Part shown: positions 16,893-26,003 of the stretch, piece by piece
Layout: every line of letters begins with the position of its first letter
Numbering within the stretch: position 1 is the stretch's first letter
DNA from: Neorhizobium galegae bv. officinalis
Lineage (GTDB): Bacteria; Pseudomonadota; Alphaproteobacteria; Rhizobiales; Rhizobiaceae
NCBI GenBank assembly: GCA_000985875.1
Contig: CCRI01000010.1
Coordinates: 202,244-266,243 of the forward strand
Direction: 5' to 3'
Length of the DNA: 64,000 nucleotides
Notes under the pieces: generated by a model
The model's database searches: none
The model's input: only the letters and a program-made list of their open reading frames with translations
Told to the model about the DNA's origin: nothing
Position numbers and translations under genes: made by a program

Positions 16893-19436
16893 TTAGAGCT
16901 CGCGCAGCACCGGCGCGGCCTTCTGCCCTAATATGCGCCATGTGCCGGCGAGGCCTATTCCAACGGTCAAAACCAGAGAAACGGCGAGCGTCAGCACCGC
17001 AACGTCGGGCAGGAAGACCGACTGGAGGCGCATGATGCGGCTGACGACGAACCATGCGGAGAGGCCGCCGGCGAGAAGCGCGAAGAGCGCCGTCGCCGTT
17101 CCAAGGATCATGTATTCGTAGCTGAACGCGCGCATCAGCATGCTGCGCGTGCCGCCGAGTGTCTTCAGGATGACGGCGTCATGGGTGCGGGCCCTGTTGC
17201 CGGCGGCGAGCGCGCCGGCAAGCACCAGCACGGAGGCGATCAATGCAACGGCCGCTGCGGCCCGGATCGCGGTCGCAAGCTGGCCGACGAGCTGATCGAC
17301 GATATCGATCGCATCCTTCACCCGGACGCTGGTGATGGTCGGATAGGCGTTGGTGACGGCGCGCAGGATCGAGGCTTCCTGCTGGGCGGTGGCCGAAGGA
17401 TCGCTGAGCGTCGCGAGCCAGGCATGCGGTGCGCCCCGGAAGGTGTTGGGCGAAAAGACCATCACGAAATTGATCGAGAGCGATTCCCACTCGACCTTTC
17501 GGAAATTGGCGATGCGGGCGGTGATATTGCGGCCGAGCACGTTGACGGTGACGGTATCGCCGATCTTCAGGCCGAGTTCGCCGGCCTCTTCCGCCGAGAA
17601 GGAGACCAGCGGCTCGCCGGTATAGTCGGCGCTCCACCATTCTCCCGCCGTCAGCGCGGAATTGGATGGCAGCTTGTCCTCGTAGGTGATGCCGCGGTCG
17701 CCGCGCAGCACCCAGCGGCCGGCGGGCGGCACGTTCATCTGGGTCACGTCCTGGCCGTTGAAGGCGAGGATTCTTCCGCGCAGCATCGGCACCTGGGTGA
17801 TCGCACCCTCCGGCGCCTGCTGTTTCAGGATGTTGACGAAACCGTCGCGCTCCGATCCCTGGATGTCGACGAAGAAGAAATTCGGCGCCTGCTGGGCGAT
17901 GCTGCCGGTCAGCTGGCGGCGCATGTTGCCGTCGATCAGGGCGAGCGTCACGAGAAGGGCAAGGCCGAGGCCGAGGGACAATACGACCGACGGCGTCAGC
18001 GCGCCGGGCCGGTGGATATTGCCGATCGCCAGCCGCAGCGCCGGCGAGTTGACCCGCGGACTTCTTCTGGCAAGCGCGGCAATCAGGGCTGCCACGAGGC
18101 GCAGAAGCACAAAGGCTCCGGCGACGGCGGCGAGGAAAACCGAGGCGATGAAGCGTTCCTCGGCGGAGATGATCGCGAGTGCCGCCAAGGTGGCGAGCGC
18201 CAGACCGGCCGCGAGAAGATAAGGCCAGGAGGGAAGGCGGGTGTTGTCGAAGCTCTGTTCGCGGAAAAGCGCGGTCGCCGGCACTTCGCGGGCATGGCCG
18301 AGCGGCAGAACCGCGAAAGCGAAGGTGATCAGGATGCCGAACAATGCGGCGAGCGCGAGCGCCGAGGGGTAGAAGGTGACTTCCTTCGGAACCGGCAGCA
18401 CGCCTTCGAGGAATTGCAGCGCGACGAAGGGCGAGACGGCGCCGATGACGAGGCCGATCAGGATGCCGATCACCGCAAGCAGCATGATCTGGATGAGATA
18501 GATCATCGTCACGACCGAGGCCGGCGCGCCGAGGCATTTGAAGGTGGCGATCGTGGTGCGCTTGGCGTCGAGGAAGGCGCGCACGGCATTGGCGACGCCG
18601 ACGCCGCCGACGATCAATGCCGTCAGGCCGACGAGCGTCAGGAATTGCGAGAACCGATCGACGTTTTCGGTCAGCGAAGGGGCCGCGCGATCACTGGTGC
18701 GCACAGACCAGCCGGCGCTCGGAAATTCGCGATTGGCGCGGGCGGCGAGCGTCGAGCGGGTCGAGGGATCATCGAGCCGCACCTTGTAGGCATGTTCGAC
18801 GAGGCTGCCGGTGGTGATCAGGCCGGAGGCCGCGAGTGCCTCGCGGCTGACGATCAGGCGTGGCGCGAAGCCGAAACCGTCGGAAAGCGCGTCGGGCTCG
18901 GCGGTGATCGTGCCGCGCAAAGTCAGCCGGGCGTTGCCCAGCAGAAGCTGGTCACCCTCCTTGAGGCCGAGGCGTTCCAGCAGAAGCGGTGCCGCCAGCG
19001 CGCCAAAGGTCTCTCCCTGCCTGCCAATAAGGTCGGGCAGCGGCGCGGAAGGTTTGGCGCCGAAACTGCCGTAGAGCGGATAGGCGTCGTCCACCGCCTT
19101 GACCTCGACCAGCGCCTGCTCGGTACCGTCAGGCTTGCGGGCCATGGAGCGCAGGCTGGTGGACAAGGAGACCTTGCCGAGGCTGGTGAGGAACGCGCGT
19201 TCCTGGTCGGTGGCTTCGCGGTTGTTCAGTTCGAAACGGATGTCGCCCGCAAGGATTTCCTGGCCCTGGGAGGCGATGGCACCGGTGATGGCGCGCGATA
19301 CCGAGTTGACGGCCGCAATCGCCCCGGTGCCGAGCGCGATGCAGGCGAGGAAGATGTAGAAGCCGGCAAGCCCGCCGCGCATTTCGCGCAGCGCCAGGCG
19401 GAAGGAAATCGAGAGGCGCGGAAAGGCCTGCCTCAT
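16893..19436 (-). CDS. ABC transporter permease, FtsX/MacB-like (YbbP type)
   Basis: The 847-residue inner-membrane protein has an N-terminal helix (about residues 22-45), a large periplasmic domain, and a total of about ten membrane helices with two FtsX domains, the arrangement of YbbP-type permeases. It overlaps the upstream ATPase gene by 4 bases and the pair forms one transporter. A GDSL esterase gene lies divergently just beyond the ATPase gene, an arrangement also known for ybbAP-tesA in enterobacteria. The likely job is export or membrane handling of a lipophilic substrate, but the substrate is not known. Confidence 0.9.
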   Translation of the reverse strand: MRQAFPRLSISFRLALREMRGGLAGFYIFLACIALGTGAIAAVNSVSRAITGAIASQGQEILAGDIRFELNNREATDQERAFLTSLGKVSLSTSLRSMARKPDGTEQALVEVKAVDDAYPLYGSFGAKPSAPLPDLIGRQGETFGALAAPLLLERLGLKEGDQLLLGNARLTLRGTITAEPDALSDGFGFAPRLIVSREALAASGLITTGSLVEHAYKVRLDDPSTRSTLAARANREFPSAGWSVRTSDRAAPSLTENVDRFSQFLTLVGLTALIVGGVGVANAVRAFLDAKRTTIATFKCLGAPASVVTMIYLIQIMLLAVIGILIGLVIGAVSPFVALQFLEGVLPVPKEVTFYPSALALAALFGILITFAFAVLPLGHAREVPATALFREQSFDNTRLPSWPYLLAAGLALATLAALAIISAEERFIASVFLAAVAGAFVLLRLVAALIAALARRSPRVNSPALRLAIGNIHRPGALTPSVVLSLGLGLALLVTLALIDGNMRRQLTGSIAQQAPNFFFVDIQGSERDGFVNILKQQAPEGAITQVPMLRGRILAFNGQDVTQMNVPPAGRWVLRGDRGITYEDKLPSNSALTAGEWWSADYTGEPLVSFSAEEAGELGLKIGDTVTVNVLGRNITARIANFRKVEWESLSINFVMVFSPNTFRGAPHAWLATLSDPSATAQQEASILRAVTNAYPTITSVRVKDAIDIVDQLVGQLATAIRAAAAVALIASVLVLAGALAAGNRARTHDAVILKTLGGTRSMLMRAFSYEYMILGTATALFALLAGGLSAWFVVSRIMRLQSVFLPDVAVLTLAVSLVLTVGIGLAGTWRILGQKAAPVLREL

Positions 19437-20146
19437 GCGGAGACCGCCTGGACCGGGTGATGGGCGGTGGCGCTGTCGCCGACGATCTCGCCGGAGCGGA
19501 CGCGGATCTGGCGCGAGCAGCGGGCGGCAAGCGCGTTGTCATGGGTGACGAGCAGCATGGTCATGCCGCGCTCGGCCTGTTTCGAAAACAAGAGGTCGGC
19601 GATCTGGCGGCCTGTCTCGGTGTCGAGATTGCCGGTCGGTTCGTCGGCGATCAGCACCGAGGGGGAGGGGGCAAGGGCGCGGGCGATCGCGACGCGCTGC
19701 TGCTCACCGCCGGAAAGCTGGCCGGGATAGTGGCTGAGGCGCTCGCCGAGTCCGACGGCGGTGAGTTCCCGTTTGGCGATCTCGAAAGCGTCCCTGACGT
19801 TGGCGAGTTCGAGCGGCACGGCGACGTTTTCGAGCGCGGTCATGTTGGCGATCAGGTGGAAGGACTGAAAGACGATACCGATATTGCGGCCGCGGAAATC
19901 GGCGAGCCGGTCTTCGGAAAGCGCGTGGAGGGGAGCGCCGTTGATGACGATCTCGCCGCTATCCAGCCGTTCGAGACCGGCCAGGACCATCAGCAGCGTC
20001 GATTTTCCGGAGCCCGAAGGCCCGACGATGCCGACAGCCTCGCCTGCGCGGATTTCGAGGTCGATCTGCTTCAGCACATGCACCGAGGCTGCCGCGCTGC
20101 CGAGGGTCAGATCGGCCTTCTTCAGCGTGATGATGGTTTTAGTCAA
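19433..20146 (-). CDS. ABC transporter ATP-binding protein (YbbA/LolD-like)
   Basis: The 237-residue ATPase has Walker A GPSGSGKST (residues 42-50), the LSGGEQQRVAIARAL signature, Walker B VLIADEPTGNLD, and a VTHD switch. These are the features of the MacB/LolD/YbbA subgroup, whose members pair with FtsX-fold permeases. It is the promoter-proximal gene of the pair, 76 bases from the divergent tesA-like gene. Confidence 0.92.
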   Translation of the reverse strand: MTKTIITLKKADLTLGSAAASVHVLKQIDLEIRAGEAVGIVGPSGSGKSTLLMVLAGLERLDSGEIVINGAPLHALSEDRLADFRGRNIGIVFQSFHLIANMTALENVAVPLELANVRDAFEIAKRELTAVGLGERLSHYPGQLSGGEQQRVAIARALAPSPSVLIADEPTGNLDTETGRQIADLLFSKQAERGMTMLLVTHDNALAARCSRQIRVRSGEIVGDSATAHHPVQAVSA

Positions 20147-20222
20147 ATCGAACCGTCCTATATAGGCGTGAAGCGTAACCCGAACACCGCGTTGCGGTAG
20201 CGCACAATCTAGGAGACGGATC

Positions 20223-20873
20223 GTGAGTTTTAAAGCAAGCCTGCTTCACTTCATTGTCATGTCCGCATTGGCGCTGGCTGCGTTGCCGGCTGCCGCGCAG
20301 GACAAGGCAATCCAGCTCGTCGGTTTCGGCGACAGCCTGATGGCGGGCTACCAGCTTGCTCCTTCCGAATCCTACACGGCCCAGCTTGAGGCGGCGTTGA
20401 AAGCCACGGGGCAGAATGTCGTCGTCAGCAATGCCGGCGTTTCCGGGGATACGACGGCCGGGGGCTTGTCCCGCATCGACTGGTCGGTCCCCGACGGCAC
20501 GGATGGCGTGATCCTCGAGCTCGGCGCCAACGACGCGTTGCGCGGCATCTCTCCCGACCAGTCGGAGAAGAACCTCGATGCGATCCTGGCGCGGCTGAAG
20601 GAACGGAAGATCCCGGTCTTCCTGATCGGTATTCTGGCACCCCCGAACATGGGCGGCAATTACGCCGAAAAATTCAACCCGATCTACAAGCGGCTGGCCG
20701 ACAAGTACGCGGTGCCGCTCTATCCGTTCTTCCTCGACGGGGTCGCGACCATTTCCAGCCTGCAGCTGTCGGACGGCATGCATCCGAACGCCAAGGGGGT
20801 CGCCGTGATGGTCGAAAAGACCATCGAACCTGTCAAAAGCTTCCTGGGGGCTATTAAGGATACGGGAAAATAA
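20223..20873 (+). CDS. tesA: Secreted GDSL arylesterase / lysophospholipase (TesA-like)
   Basis: The 216-residue protein starts at GTG 20223 with a GGAG-type ribosome site before it. It has a signal peptide (about residues 1-25, ending AAAQ), block I GFGDSLMAGY with catalytic Ser38, a block III GANDALRG with Asn, and a DGMHPN block V with the catalytic Asp and His. This is an SGNH hydrolase of the TesA family, acting in the periplasm on acyl esters or thioesters. It is divergent from the ybbAP-like transporter genes, so the two may act on the same lipid-like compounds; that link is inference. Confidence 0.92.
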   Translation: MSFKASLLHFIVMSALALAALPAAAQDKAIQLVGFGDSLMAGYQLAPSESYTAQLEAALKATGQNVVVSNAGVSGDTTAGGLSRIDWSVPDGTDGVILELGANDALRGISPDQSEKNLDAILARLKERKIPVFLIGILAPPNMGGNYAEKFNPIYKRLADKYAVPLYPFFLDGVATISSLQLSDGMHPNAKGVAVMVEKTIEPVKSFLGAIKDTGK

Positions 20874-20939
20874 CAGCTTGCGCGGAACCTCGTTGCATGA
20901 TTCGCTGTTAGCATCTGCCAAAGATTCGAGGAGGTCCCT

Positions 20940-21530
20940 ATGCCGAGACTTTTCACCGCCCTCGAAATTCCGCGCAATGTAGCGATGAGCCTGTCTCTTC
21001 TGCGCGGAGGGATCCCCGGTGCCCGGTGGATCGACGTGGAGAACTATCACATCACGCTGCGCTTCATCGGCGACGTGGACGGCCGCACGGCGGACGAGAT
21101 CGTCGACCGTCTCGACCGCATCGACCGGCCGGAATTCCAGGCGACGCTGACCGGGATCGGCTCCTTCGGATCGAAGAAACCGCATTCCATCTGGGCCGGT
21201 GTTTCGCCCTCGCCGGAAATCTACGCGCTGCAGGCGGAGATCGAACGGATCTGCCAGCGCATCGGCCTGCCGCCGGATCCCCGCAAGTTCACGCCGCATG
21301 TCACGCTGGCGCGTCTCAAGAATTGCCGGCTGGACGACGTGGTCCACTACCTTTCCGGCCGCGGCAACTTCTATACGGCGCCCTTCACGGTGCCGCGTTT
21401 CGTGCTGCTGTCGTCGAAGGAGTCGGTCGGCGGCGGGCCTTATCTGACGGAGGAAATCTTCCCGCTGCAGGAGACGAGCTACGGCGCTGCCTATGCCGGC
21501 GATATGGAGCCGGCGAAAAGCCTCCTCTGA
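20940..21530 (+). CDS. thpR: RNA 2',3'-cyclic phosphodiesterase ThpR
   Basis: The 196-residue protein belongs to the 2H phosphoesterase family, with the two catalytic motifs HITL (His37) and HVTL (His120). ThpR (LigT) opens 2',3'-cyclic phosphates on RNA ends and can join tRNA halves through a 2'-5' bond in vitro. ATG 20940 has GAGGAG about 6 bases upstream. It is followed by a pterin dehydratase gene 37 bases away, in the same direction. Confidence 0.93.
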   Translation: MPRLFTALEIPRNVAMSLSLLRGGIPGARWIDVENYHITLRFIGDVDGRTADEIVDRLDRIDRPEFQATLTGIGSFGSKKPHSIWAGVSPSPEIYALQAEIERICQRIGLPPDPRKFTPHVTLARLKNCRLDDVVHYLSGRGNFYTAPFTVPRFVLLSSKESVGGGPYLTEEIFPLQETSYGAAYAGDMEPAKSLL

Positions 21531-21567
21531 GCCGAAGCCGCCCTTTAGCCCGAAGGAAGGTTGGACG

Positions 21568-21870
21568 ATGAACTACGAAAAGCTGGATACCGCGGGCGTC
21601 GAGCGCGAGTTCGCGACGCTTGACGGCTGGGATCTGAAGCCGGAAGGCGATGCGATCTTCAAGAGCTTCAAGTTCAAGACCTTCATCGAGGCCTTCGGTT
21701 TCATGGCCGAATGCGCGCTGTCCGCCGAGAAGCTCAACCACCACCCGGAATGGTCGAACGTCTATTCGCGGGTCGACGTGCTGCTGACCACCCACGCGAC
21801 CAAGGGGCTGACCGACATCGACTTCAAGCTTGCCCGGGCAATGGATAAGGCATCCTCACGCCGCAATTGA
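21568..21870 (+). CDS. phhB: Pterin-4a-carbinolamine dehydratase
   Basis: The 100-residue protein carries the family motif with two adjacent histidines, EKLNHHPEWSNVY, followed by a third histidine in LTTHATKG and a downstream DIDFKLA. The enzyme dehydrates 4a-hydroxytetrahydrobiopterin made by aromatic amino-acid hydroxylases. No hydroxylase gene is in the window, so the protein may recycle cofactor made elsewhere or have another role. ATG 21568 has GGAAGG upstream; the longer frame begins inside thpR. Confidence 0.93.
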   Translation: MNYEKLDTAGVEREFATLDGWDLKPEGDAIFKSFKFKTFIEAFGFMAECALSAEKLNHHPEWSNVYSRVDVLLTTHATKGLTDIDFKLARAMDKASSRRN

Positions 21871-21926
21871 ACTTCATGGTCCAGAGCCCATATTGGACGG
21901 GCACACGTTGAGCGAACGGAGCGACC

Positions 21927-22325
21927 ATGGACGACGTGAAGATCGGCGAAATTCTGCTGCCGGGTGACGAGGATACGCAAGACCGCCGCGAGCGGCAGGT
22001 TCGCGCCAAATTCTGGCCGACCCTGAAGCGGGCGGTCCGACAGGTGCCCTTCAGCCGCGACCTGATTGCCGCCTATTATTGCGCGATCGACCGGCGGACT
22101 CCGACGCGGGTGCGGGGCGTCCTGCTTGCGGCGCTCGCCTATTTCATCATGCCGATCGATTTCCTGCCGGACATGTTCGTCCTCGTCGGCTTCACCGACG
22201 ATGTCGCGGTGCTCGCCGCCGCCTTCCGGATGATCCAGGGCCATATCGCCGACCGGCACTACGAGGCAGCCGATCTGGCGCTTTCGGACAATCCGGACAT
22301 CGCCGACGGCGTCCGCGGCAAATAG
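21927..22325 (+). CDS. DUF1232 (YkvA-like) membrane protein
   Basis: The 132-residue protein has the DUF1232 core, a short hydrophobic segment LLAALAYFIMPIDFLPDMF followed by GFTDDVAVLAAAFRMI (about residues 67-103). The PIDFLPD signature is diagnostic. The family is widespread and of unknown function, probably peripheral to or embedded in the membrane. It is convergent with the ECF sigma gene, 12 bases apart. Confidence 0.88.
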   Translation: MDDVKIGEILLPGDEDTQDRRERQVRAKFWPTLKRAVRQVPFSRDLIAAYYCAIDRRTPTRVRGVLLAALAYFIMPIDFLPDMFVLVGFTDDVAVLAAAFRMIQGHIADRHYEAADLALSDNPDIADGVRGK

Positions 22326-22337
22326 TCTCAAGGGGCG

Positions 22338-22901
22338 TTATCCCTCCGAAGGATCGTCGAGAACTCGTCGCAAGCGCTCGAATGCGAGCCGGATTCGCGA
22401 CTTTACCGTGCCGAGCGGAAGACCTGTCGCCGAGGCGATTTCCGAATGGGACTGGCCGAGGAAGAAGGCCGCCCGCACCAGTTCCATCTGTTCGCCGGGG
22501 ATATCGGCAAGGGCTGCGCGCACTTGGGCATCGCGTTCCTCGCCTTCGAAGATCGTATCTGCGCCCGGCGTCTCGGTGACGAAGAACAGGGGTTCGTAGA
22601 TGTCCATCTGCTTGTGCCTCTCCCGGCGTTCCGCGTCGATGCGGCGGTTGCGGGCGATACGGAAAAGCCAGGTGGACAAGGAGGATCGGGCTGGATCGTA
22701 GAGGCCGGCGCGGTGCCAGAGAACGGCCATCACCTCCTGGACGAGTTCCTCGGCATCGTCGGGTCGCATCGACCGTTTTACCAGCCAGGATTTCAAACGC
22801 GGCCCATAATAATCGAACAGCACGGCAAAGGCTGCCTGATCGCGCTCATCGGCCACTGCCCTTACCAAGCCGGCGAAGTGGTCTCTTTCGTCTAAATCCA
22901 T
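22338..22901 (-). CDS. ECF-family RNA polymerase sigma factor
   Basis: The 187-residue protein has sigma region 2 (about residues 25-95, including DDAEELVQEVMAVLWHR and the RNRRIDAERR segment) and region 4 (about residues 125-180, with HSEIASATGLPLGTVKSRI as the helix-turn-helix). It lacks regions 1 and 3, so it is an ECF factor. Many relatives of this type are followed by a zinc-binding ChrR-like anti-sigma gene, but here the next gene downstream, DUF1232, is convergent and unrelated. Regulation is therefore not visible in the neighbourhood. Confidence 0.93.
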   Translation of the reverse strand: MDLDERDHFAGLVRAVADERDQAAFAVLFDYYGPRLKSWLVKRSMRPDDAEELVQEVMAVLWHRAGLYDPARSSLSTWLFRIARNRRIDAERRERHKQMDIYEPLFFVTETPGADTIFEGEERDAQVRAALADIPGEQMELVRAAFFLGQSHSEIASATGLPLGTVKSRIRLAFERLRRVLDDPSEG

Positions 22902-23230
22902 TTACGCTGCGCACAGTTTCCGATGAGATTCGCATCATATTCGACCATTCTAATGTCATTGTGAGAGTTAGGAAAAGGACAAACTCTTGCCCCAATCCTT
23001 GTGTCACTGATTGATTAAACGCATGGAAATTCTGCTGGTTGGGTCTTTGGAGGCATAGCGGCGAGTGCTATTCCTAGCCATCGATGGGCAAGGGCAGGAG
23101 ATTCAGCAAATTCTAATGGTCTGGTTGACGGTTTGGTAACCAGGATCAAGTCAAAATGCGCCGAATCAGGATCATGCCTGGCAAGGCTTGCCCGCTCGGG
23201 CCGTTGAACGAACAAAACCGGCAGGAGACC
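22902..23230. other. Divergent control region between ECF sigma and IalB genes
   Basis: This 329-base stretch separates two divergent genes and should contain both promoters. It is more AT-rich than its surroundings. A TTGACG at 23125-23130 is a possible -35 box, but no -10 box lies at normal spacing. A frame extends upstream of the IalB start to 23156, but it lacks a ribosome site and a signal peptide. Confidence 0.4.
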
Positions 23231-23797
23231 ATGTCTGTAAGAACAATCGCAACCGCATTGGCAATCTTGGCCGCAAGCGCCGGCCTCGCATCGGCTCAGG
23301 CGCCGAAGGCCACTGCCCCGGCCAAGCCGCAACAGGCCCAGGCGCCAGCAGCAGCGGCCGCAGGTCCCACGCGCATCCAGCAGTTCAAGGCATGGGGCGC
23401 CTATTCCTACAAGTCGGGCGCCAGCAACGTCTGCTACGTGCTTTCGGTGCCGACCACCAAGGAACCGGCCAGCGTCGATCACGGCGATATCTTCTTCATC
23501 GTCTCGCAGCGGCCCGGCCAGAACATTTCCTACGAGCCGCAGGCGATGGTGGGATACGTGCTGCAGCCGAATTCCAAGGTGACGGTGACGATCGACAAGA
23601 AGAACTTCACGATGTTCACCAAGGACAAGGCGGCCTGGGTCGAGAACGCGGCCGAAGAGCCGGCGCTGGTCGCTGCGATGAAGACGGGCCAGAATATGAG
23701 CGTCAGCGCCGTTTCCGGCCGTGGCACCAAGACCTCCTATGCCTATTCGCTGCAGGGCATTGCAGCAGCGCTGAAGCAGATCGAAACCTGCAAGTAA
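23231..23797 (+). CDS. Invasion-associated locus B (IalB) family secreted protein
   Basis: The 188-residue protein has a signal peptide (about residues 1-23, ending ASAQ), then an Ala/Pro-rich linker and an IalB domain with a conserved WGAYSY start, a single-cysteine NVCYVLS strand and a C-terminal cysteine. The family name comes from Bartonella, where IalB affects erythrocyte entry; free-living relatives are common and need have no role in invasion. ATG 23231 has AGGAG about 5 bases upstream and yields the signal peptide, so it is preferred over the ATG at 23156. Confidence 0.88.
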   Translation: MSVRTIATALAILAASAGLASAQAPKATAPAKPQQAQAPAAAAAGPTRIQQFKAWGAYSYKSGASNVCYVLSVPTTKEPASVDHGDIFFIVSQRPGQNISYEPQAMVGYVLQPNSKVTVTIDKKNFTMFTKDKAAWVENAAEEPALVAAMKTGQNMSVSAVSGRGTKTSYAYSLQGIAAALKQIETCK

Positions 23798-23821
23798 GCG
23801 TCCTCGCGCAGCAAGAGTTGG

Positions 23822-23845
23822 AAGGCCGGTCCCGTGACCGGCCTT
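23822..23845 (+). terminator. Terminator of the IalB gene
   Basis: A 10-base stem (AAGGCCGGTC 23822-23831 with GACCGGCCTT 23836-23845) closes a CCGT loop and runs into TTTTG. It starts 24 bases after the stop. Confidence 0.85.
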
Positions 23846-24019
23846 TTGCATTTCCTGAAGAATAGTGACGCGGCGGCTATTTGATGATAAAGCCCGCCTC
23901 AACGAAGGTCCGGCACATGTGCCCGATGGGCCGATACAGGTTTCACGCATTCAACATGCCCTGACTTTCCCGCTGGTCGAACGTGGGAAAGCTGCATGTG
24001 TTCGAACGGGATAGAAGAA

Positions 24020-25258
24020 ATGTCAGTCTCAGAGGCTCTGGCGCCGGTCGCCATCAAGAAGCCGCTCGTCGCCAATCCGGATCTGTTCGGCACCAAGCCG
24101 TCGCTGATCGGGCTGACGCGCGAGGACATGGCGGCAGCGCTGAAGGAAAAGGGCGTATCGGAAAAGCAGGTGCGCATGCGCGTCAGCCAGCTCTGGCACT
24201 GGCTCTATATCCGCGGTGTCTCCGATTTCGACGCGATGACCAATGTCGCCAAGGACATGCGTGAGATGCTGAAGGCGCATTTCACCATCGCGCGGCCGGA
24301 GATCGTCGAGGAACAGGTTTCCAACGACGGCACCCGCAAATGGCTGTTGCGCTTCCCGCCGCGCGGCGCCGGCCGTCCGGTGGAAGTCGAGACCGTCTAC
24401 ATTCCGGAAGAAGGCCGCGGCACGCTCTGCATATCGAGCCAGGTCGGCTGTTCGCTCACCTGTTCCTTCTGCCATACGGGAACGCAGCGGCTGGTGCGTA
24501 ACCTGACCGCGGAAGAAATTCTCGCCCAGCTGCTCTTGGCGCGCGACCGGCTCGGTGATTTTCCGGGTACCGATACGCCGCCGGGCGCATTCGTGCCGAC
24601 CGGCGACCGCAAGGTCACCAATATCGTCATGATGGGCATGGGCGAGCCGCTCTACAATTTCGAGAGCGTCAAGACGGCGCTGCTGATCGCCACCGACGGC
24701 GACGGGCTGTCGCTGTCGAAGCGCCGCGTGACGCTGTCGACCTCCGGCGTCGTGCCGGAAATCTACCGGACCGGCGACGAAATCGGCGTGATGCTGGCGA
24801 TCTCGCTGCATGCGGTGCGCGACGACCTGCGCGACATGCTGGTGCCGATCAACAAGAAATATCCGCTGAAGGAGCTGATCGAGGCCTGCCGCAACTACCC
24901 GGGGCTTTCGAACGCGCGGCGCATCACATTCGAATATGTGATGCTGAAGGACGTCAACGACAGCCTGGAAGACGCCAAGGCGCTGATCCAGCTCCTGAAG
25001 GGCGTTCCGGCGAAGATCAACCTGATCCCGTTCAACCCGTGGCCGGGCACCAACTACCAGTGTTCGGAATGGGCGCAGATCGAGAAATTCGCCGATTTCA
25101 TCAACCAGGCGGGCTACGCCTCGCCGATCCGCACCCCCCGCGGCCGCGACATCCTCGCCGCCTGCGGCCAGCTCAAGTCGGAATCGGAGCGGATGCGCAA
25201 GACCGATCGCCTCGCCTTCGAGGCGATGATGATCGCCGGGCACGGCGAGGACGATTGA
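24020..25258 (+). CDS. rlmN: Dual-specificity 23S rRNA/tRNA adenine-C2 methyltransferase RlmN
   Basis: RlmN methylates A2503 of 23S rRNA and A37 of certain tRNAs by a radical-SAM reaction. The 412-residue protein has the cluster motif Cys144-x3-Cys148-x2-Cys151, a GEPLYNF segment, and a C-terminal cysteine in the ILAACGQL segment that forms the methyl-cysteine intermediate. ATG 24020 follows an AGAAGAA ribosome site and matches the family start [10 protein letters not shown] slightly longer frame to 23996 is unlikely. The gene is convergent with a LysE exporter gene. Confidence 0.95.
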   Translation: MSVSEALAPVAIKKPLVANPDLFGTKPSLIGLTREDMAAALKEKGVSEKQVRMRVSQLWHWLYIRGVSDFDAMTNVAKDMREMLKAHFTIARPEIVEEQVSNDGTRKWLLRFPPRGAGRPVEVETVYIPEEGRGTLCISSQVGCSLTCSFCHTGTQRLVRNLTAEEILAQLLLARDRLGDFPGTDTPPGAFVPTGDRKVTNIVMMGMGEPLYNFESVKTALLIATDGDGLSLSKRRVTLSTSGVVPEIYRTGDEIGVMLAISLHAVRDDLRDMLVPINKKYPLKELIEACRNYPGLSNARRITFEYVMLKDVNDSLEDAKALIQLLKGVPAKINLIPFNPWPGTNYQCSEWAQIEKFADFINQAGYASPIRTPRGRDILAACGQLKSESERMRKTDRLAFEAMMIAGHGEDD

Positions 25259-25289
25259 TGAGACCAGGCCGGCTTTGCCGGGCTTTCTG

Positions 25290-25931
25290 TCAGCGCGCCT
25301 GGGTGAAGAAGATCTTGGCGGCGAAGATCGAGAAGACGCCGGCGAAAGTGTAGTCGATGCCCCGCAGGACCTTCGGATTGGCCTGCAACCACCCCGAAAG
25401 CCAGTCGGCGGCAAGAACGACGATCAGGTTTACCGGCATGCCGATGACGATGAAATAGAAGCCGAAAAAGATCAGCTTGCCGGTGACGTGCGGATCGCCG
25501 GCGGTCACGAACTGCGGCAGGAAGGTCATGAAGAAGATGATGACCTTCGGATTGAGGATGTTGACCCAGAAGCCCGTCGAGATGTTGGCGAGCGGGCTGC
25601 TGGCGGTCTTTTCCACCTGCTCCACCGAAAAATTCGAACCGAAGCGGATCGCCTGGATCGCCAGCCACAGGAGATAGGCGGCGCCGCCGGTCTTCAGGAT
25701 GAAGAAGGCGGTCGGCGAAGCGGTGATCAGCGCCGAGATGCCGAAGGCGACGAGCAGCGTGTGGCAGACGACGCCGAGGCTGGTGCCGAGCACCACGAAC
25801 AGCGCCGGGCGGCGGCCCTGGCCGAGCGCGCGGCTGATCGACAGCGTCATGTCGGGTCCCGGCGTCAGAGCCAGAAGCAGGCCGGCGGCGGTGAAGGCAA
25901 GCAGGGTGGCAAGGCTCGGCAGGAATTCCAT
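25290..25931 (-). CDS. LysE/RhtB family amino-acid exporter
   Basis: The 213-residue membrane protein has six helices and the family signatures: an N-terminal LTPGPDMTLSISRAL segment and a NPKVIIFFMTFLPQF segment in the middle. The LysE/RhtB family exports amino acids or their derivatives by proton antiport. The substrate is unknown. It is followed in the same direction, after the SDR gene upstream, with 72 bases between them, so the two could be cotranscribed. Confidence 0.92.
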   Translation of the reverse strand: MEFLPSLATLLAFTAAGLLLALTPGPDMTLSISRALGQGRRPALFVVLGTSLGVVCHTLLVAFGISALITASPTAFFILKTGGAAYLLWLAIQAIRFGSNFSVEQVEKTASSPLANISTGFWVNILNPKVIIFFMTFLPQFVTAGDPHVTGKLIFFGFYFIVIGMPVNLIVVLAADWLSGWLQANPKVLRGIDYTFAGVFSIFAAKIFFTQAR

Positions 25932-26003
25932 GGGCGCACTCGAATAGCCGGATAATGGATTGCTCCCTTTACCCGGCTTTCGAAGCCGTCACAAATCAAT
26001 CTA

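Noticed and set aside
17181..19460. A 759-codon plus-strand frame opposite the ABC permease gene
   Set aside because: It is antisense to a clear FtsX-type permease and has a low-complexity Arg/Gly/Glu-rich product.
23231..23797. Evidence for a host-invasion locus
   Set aside because: The IalB family name comes from Bartonella; relatives are common in non-invasive alphaproteobacteria and no other invasion gene is nearby.
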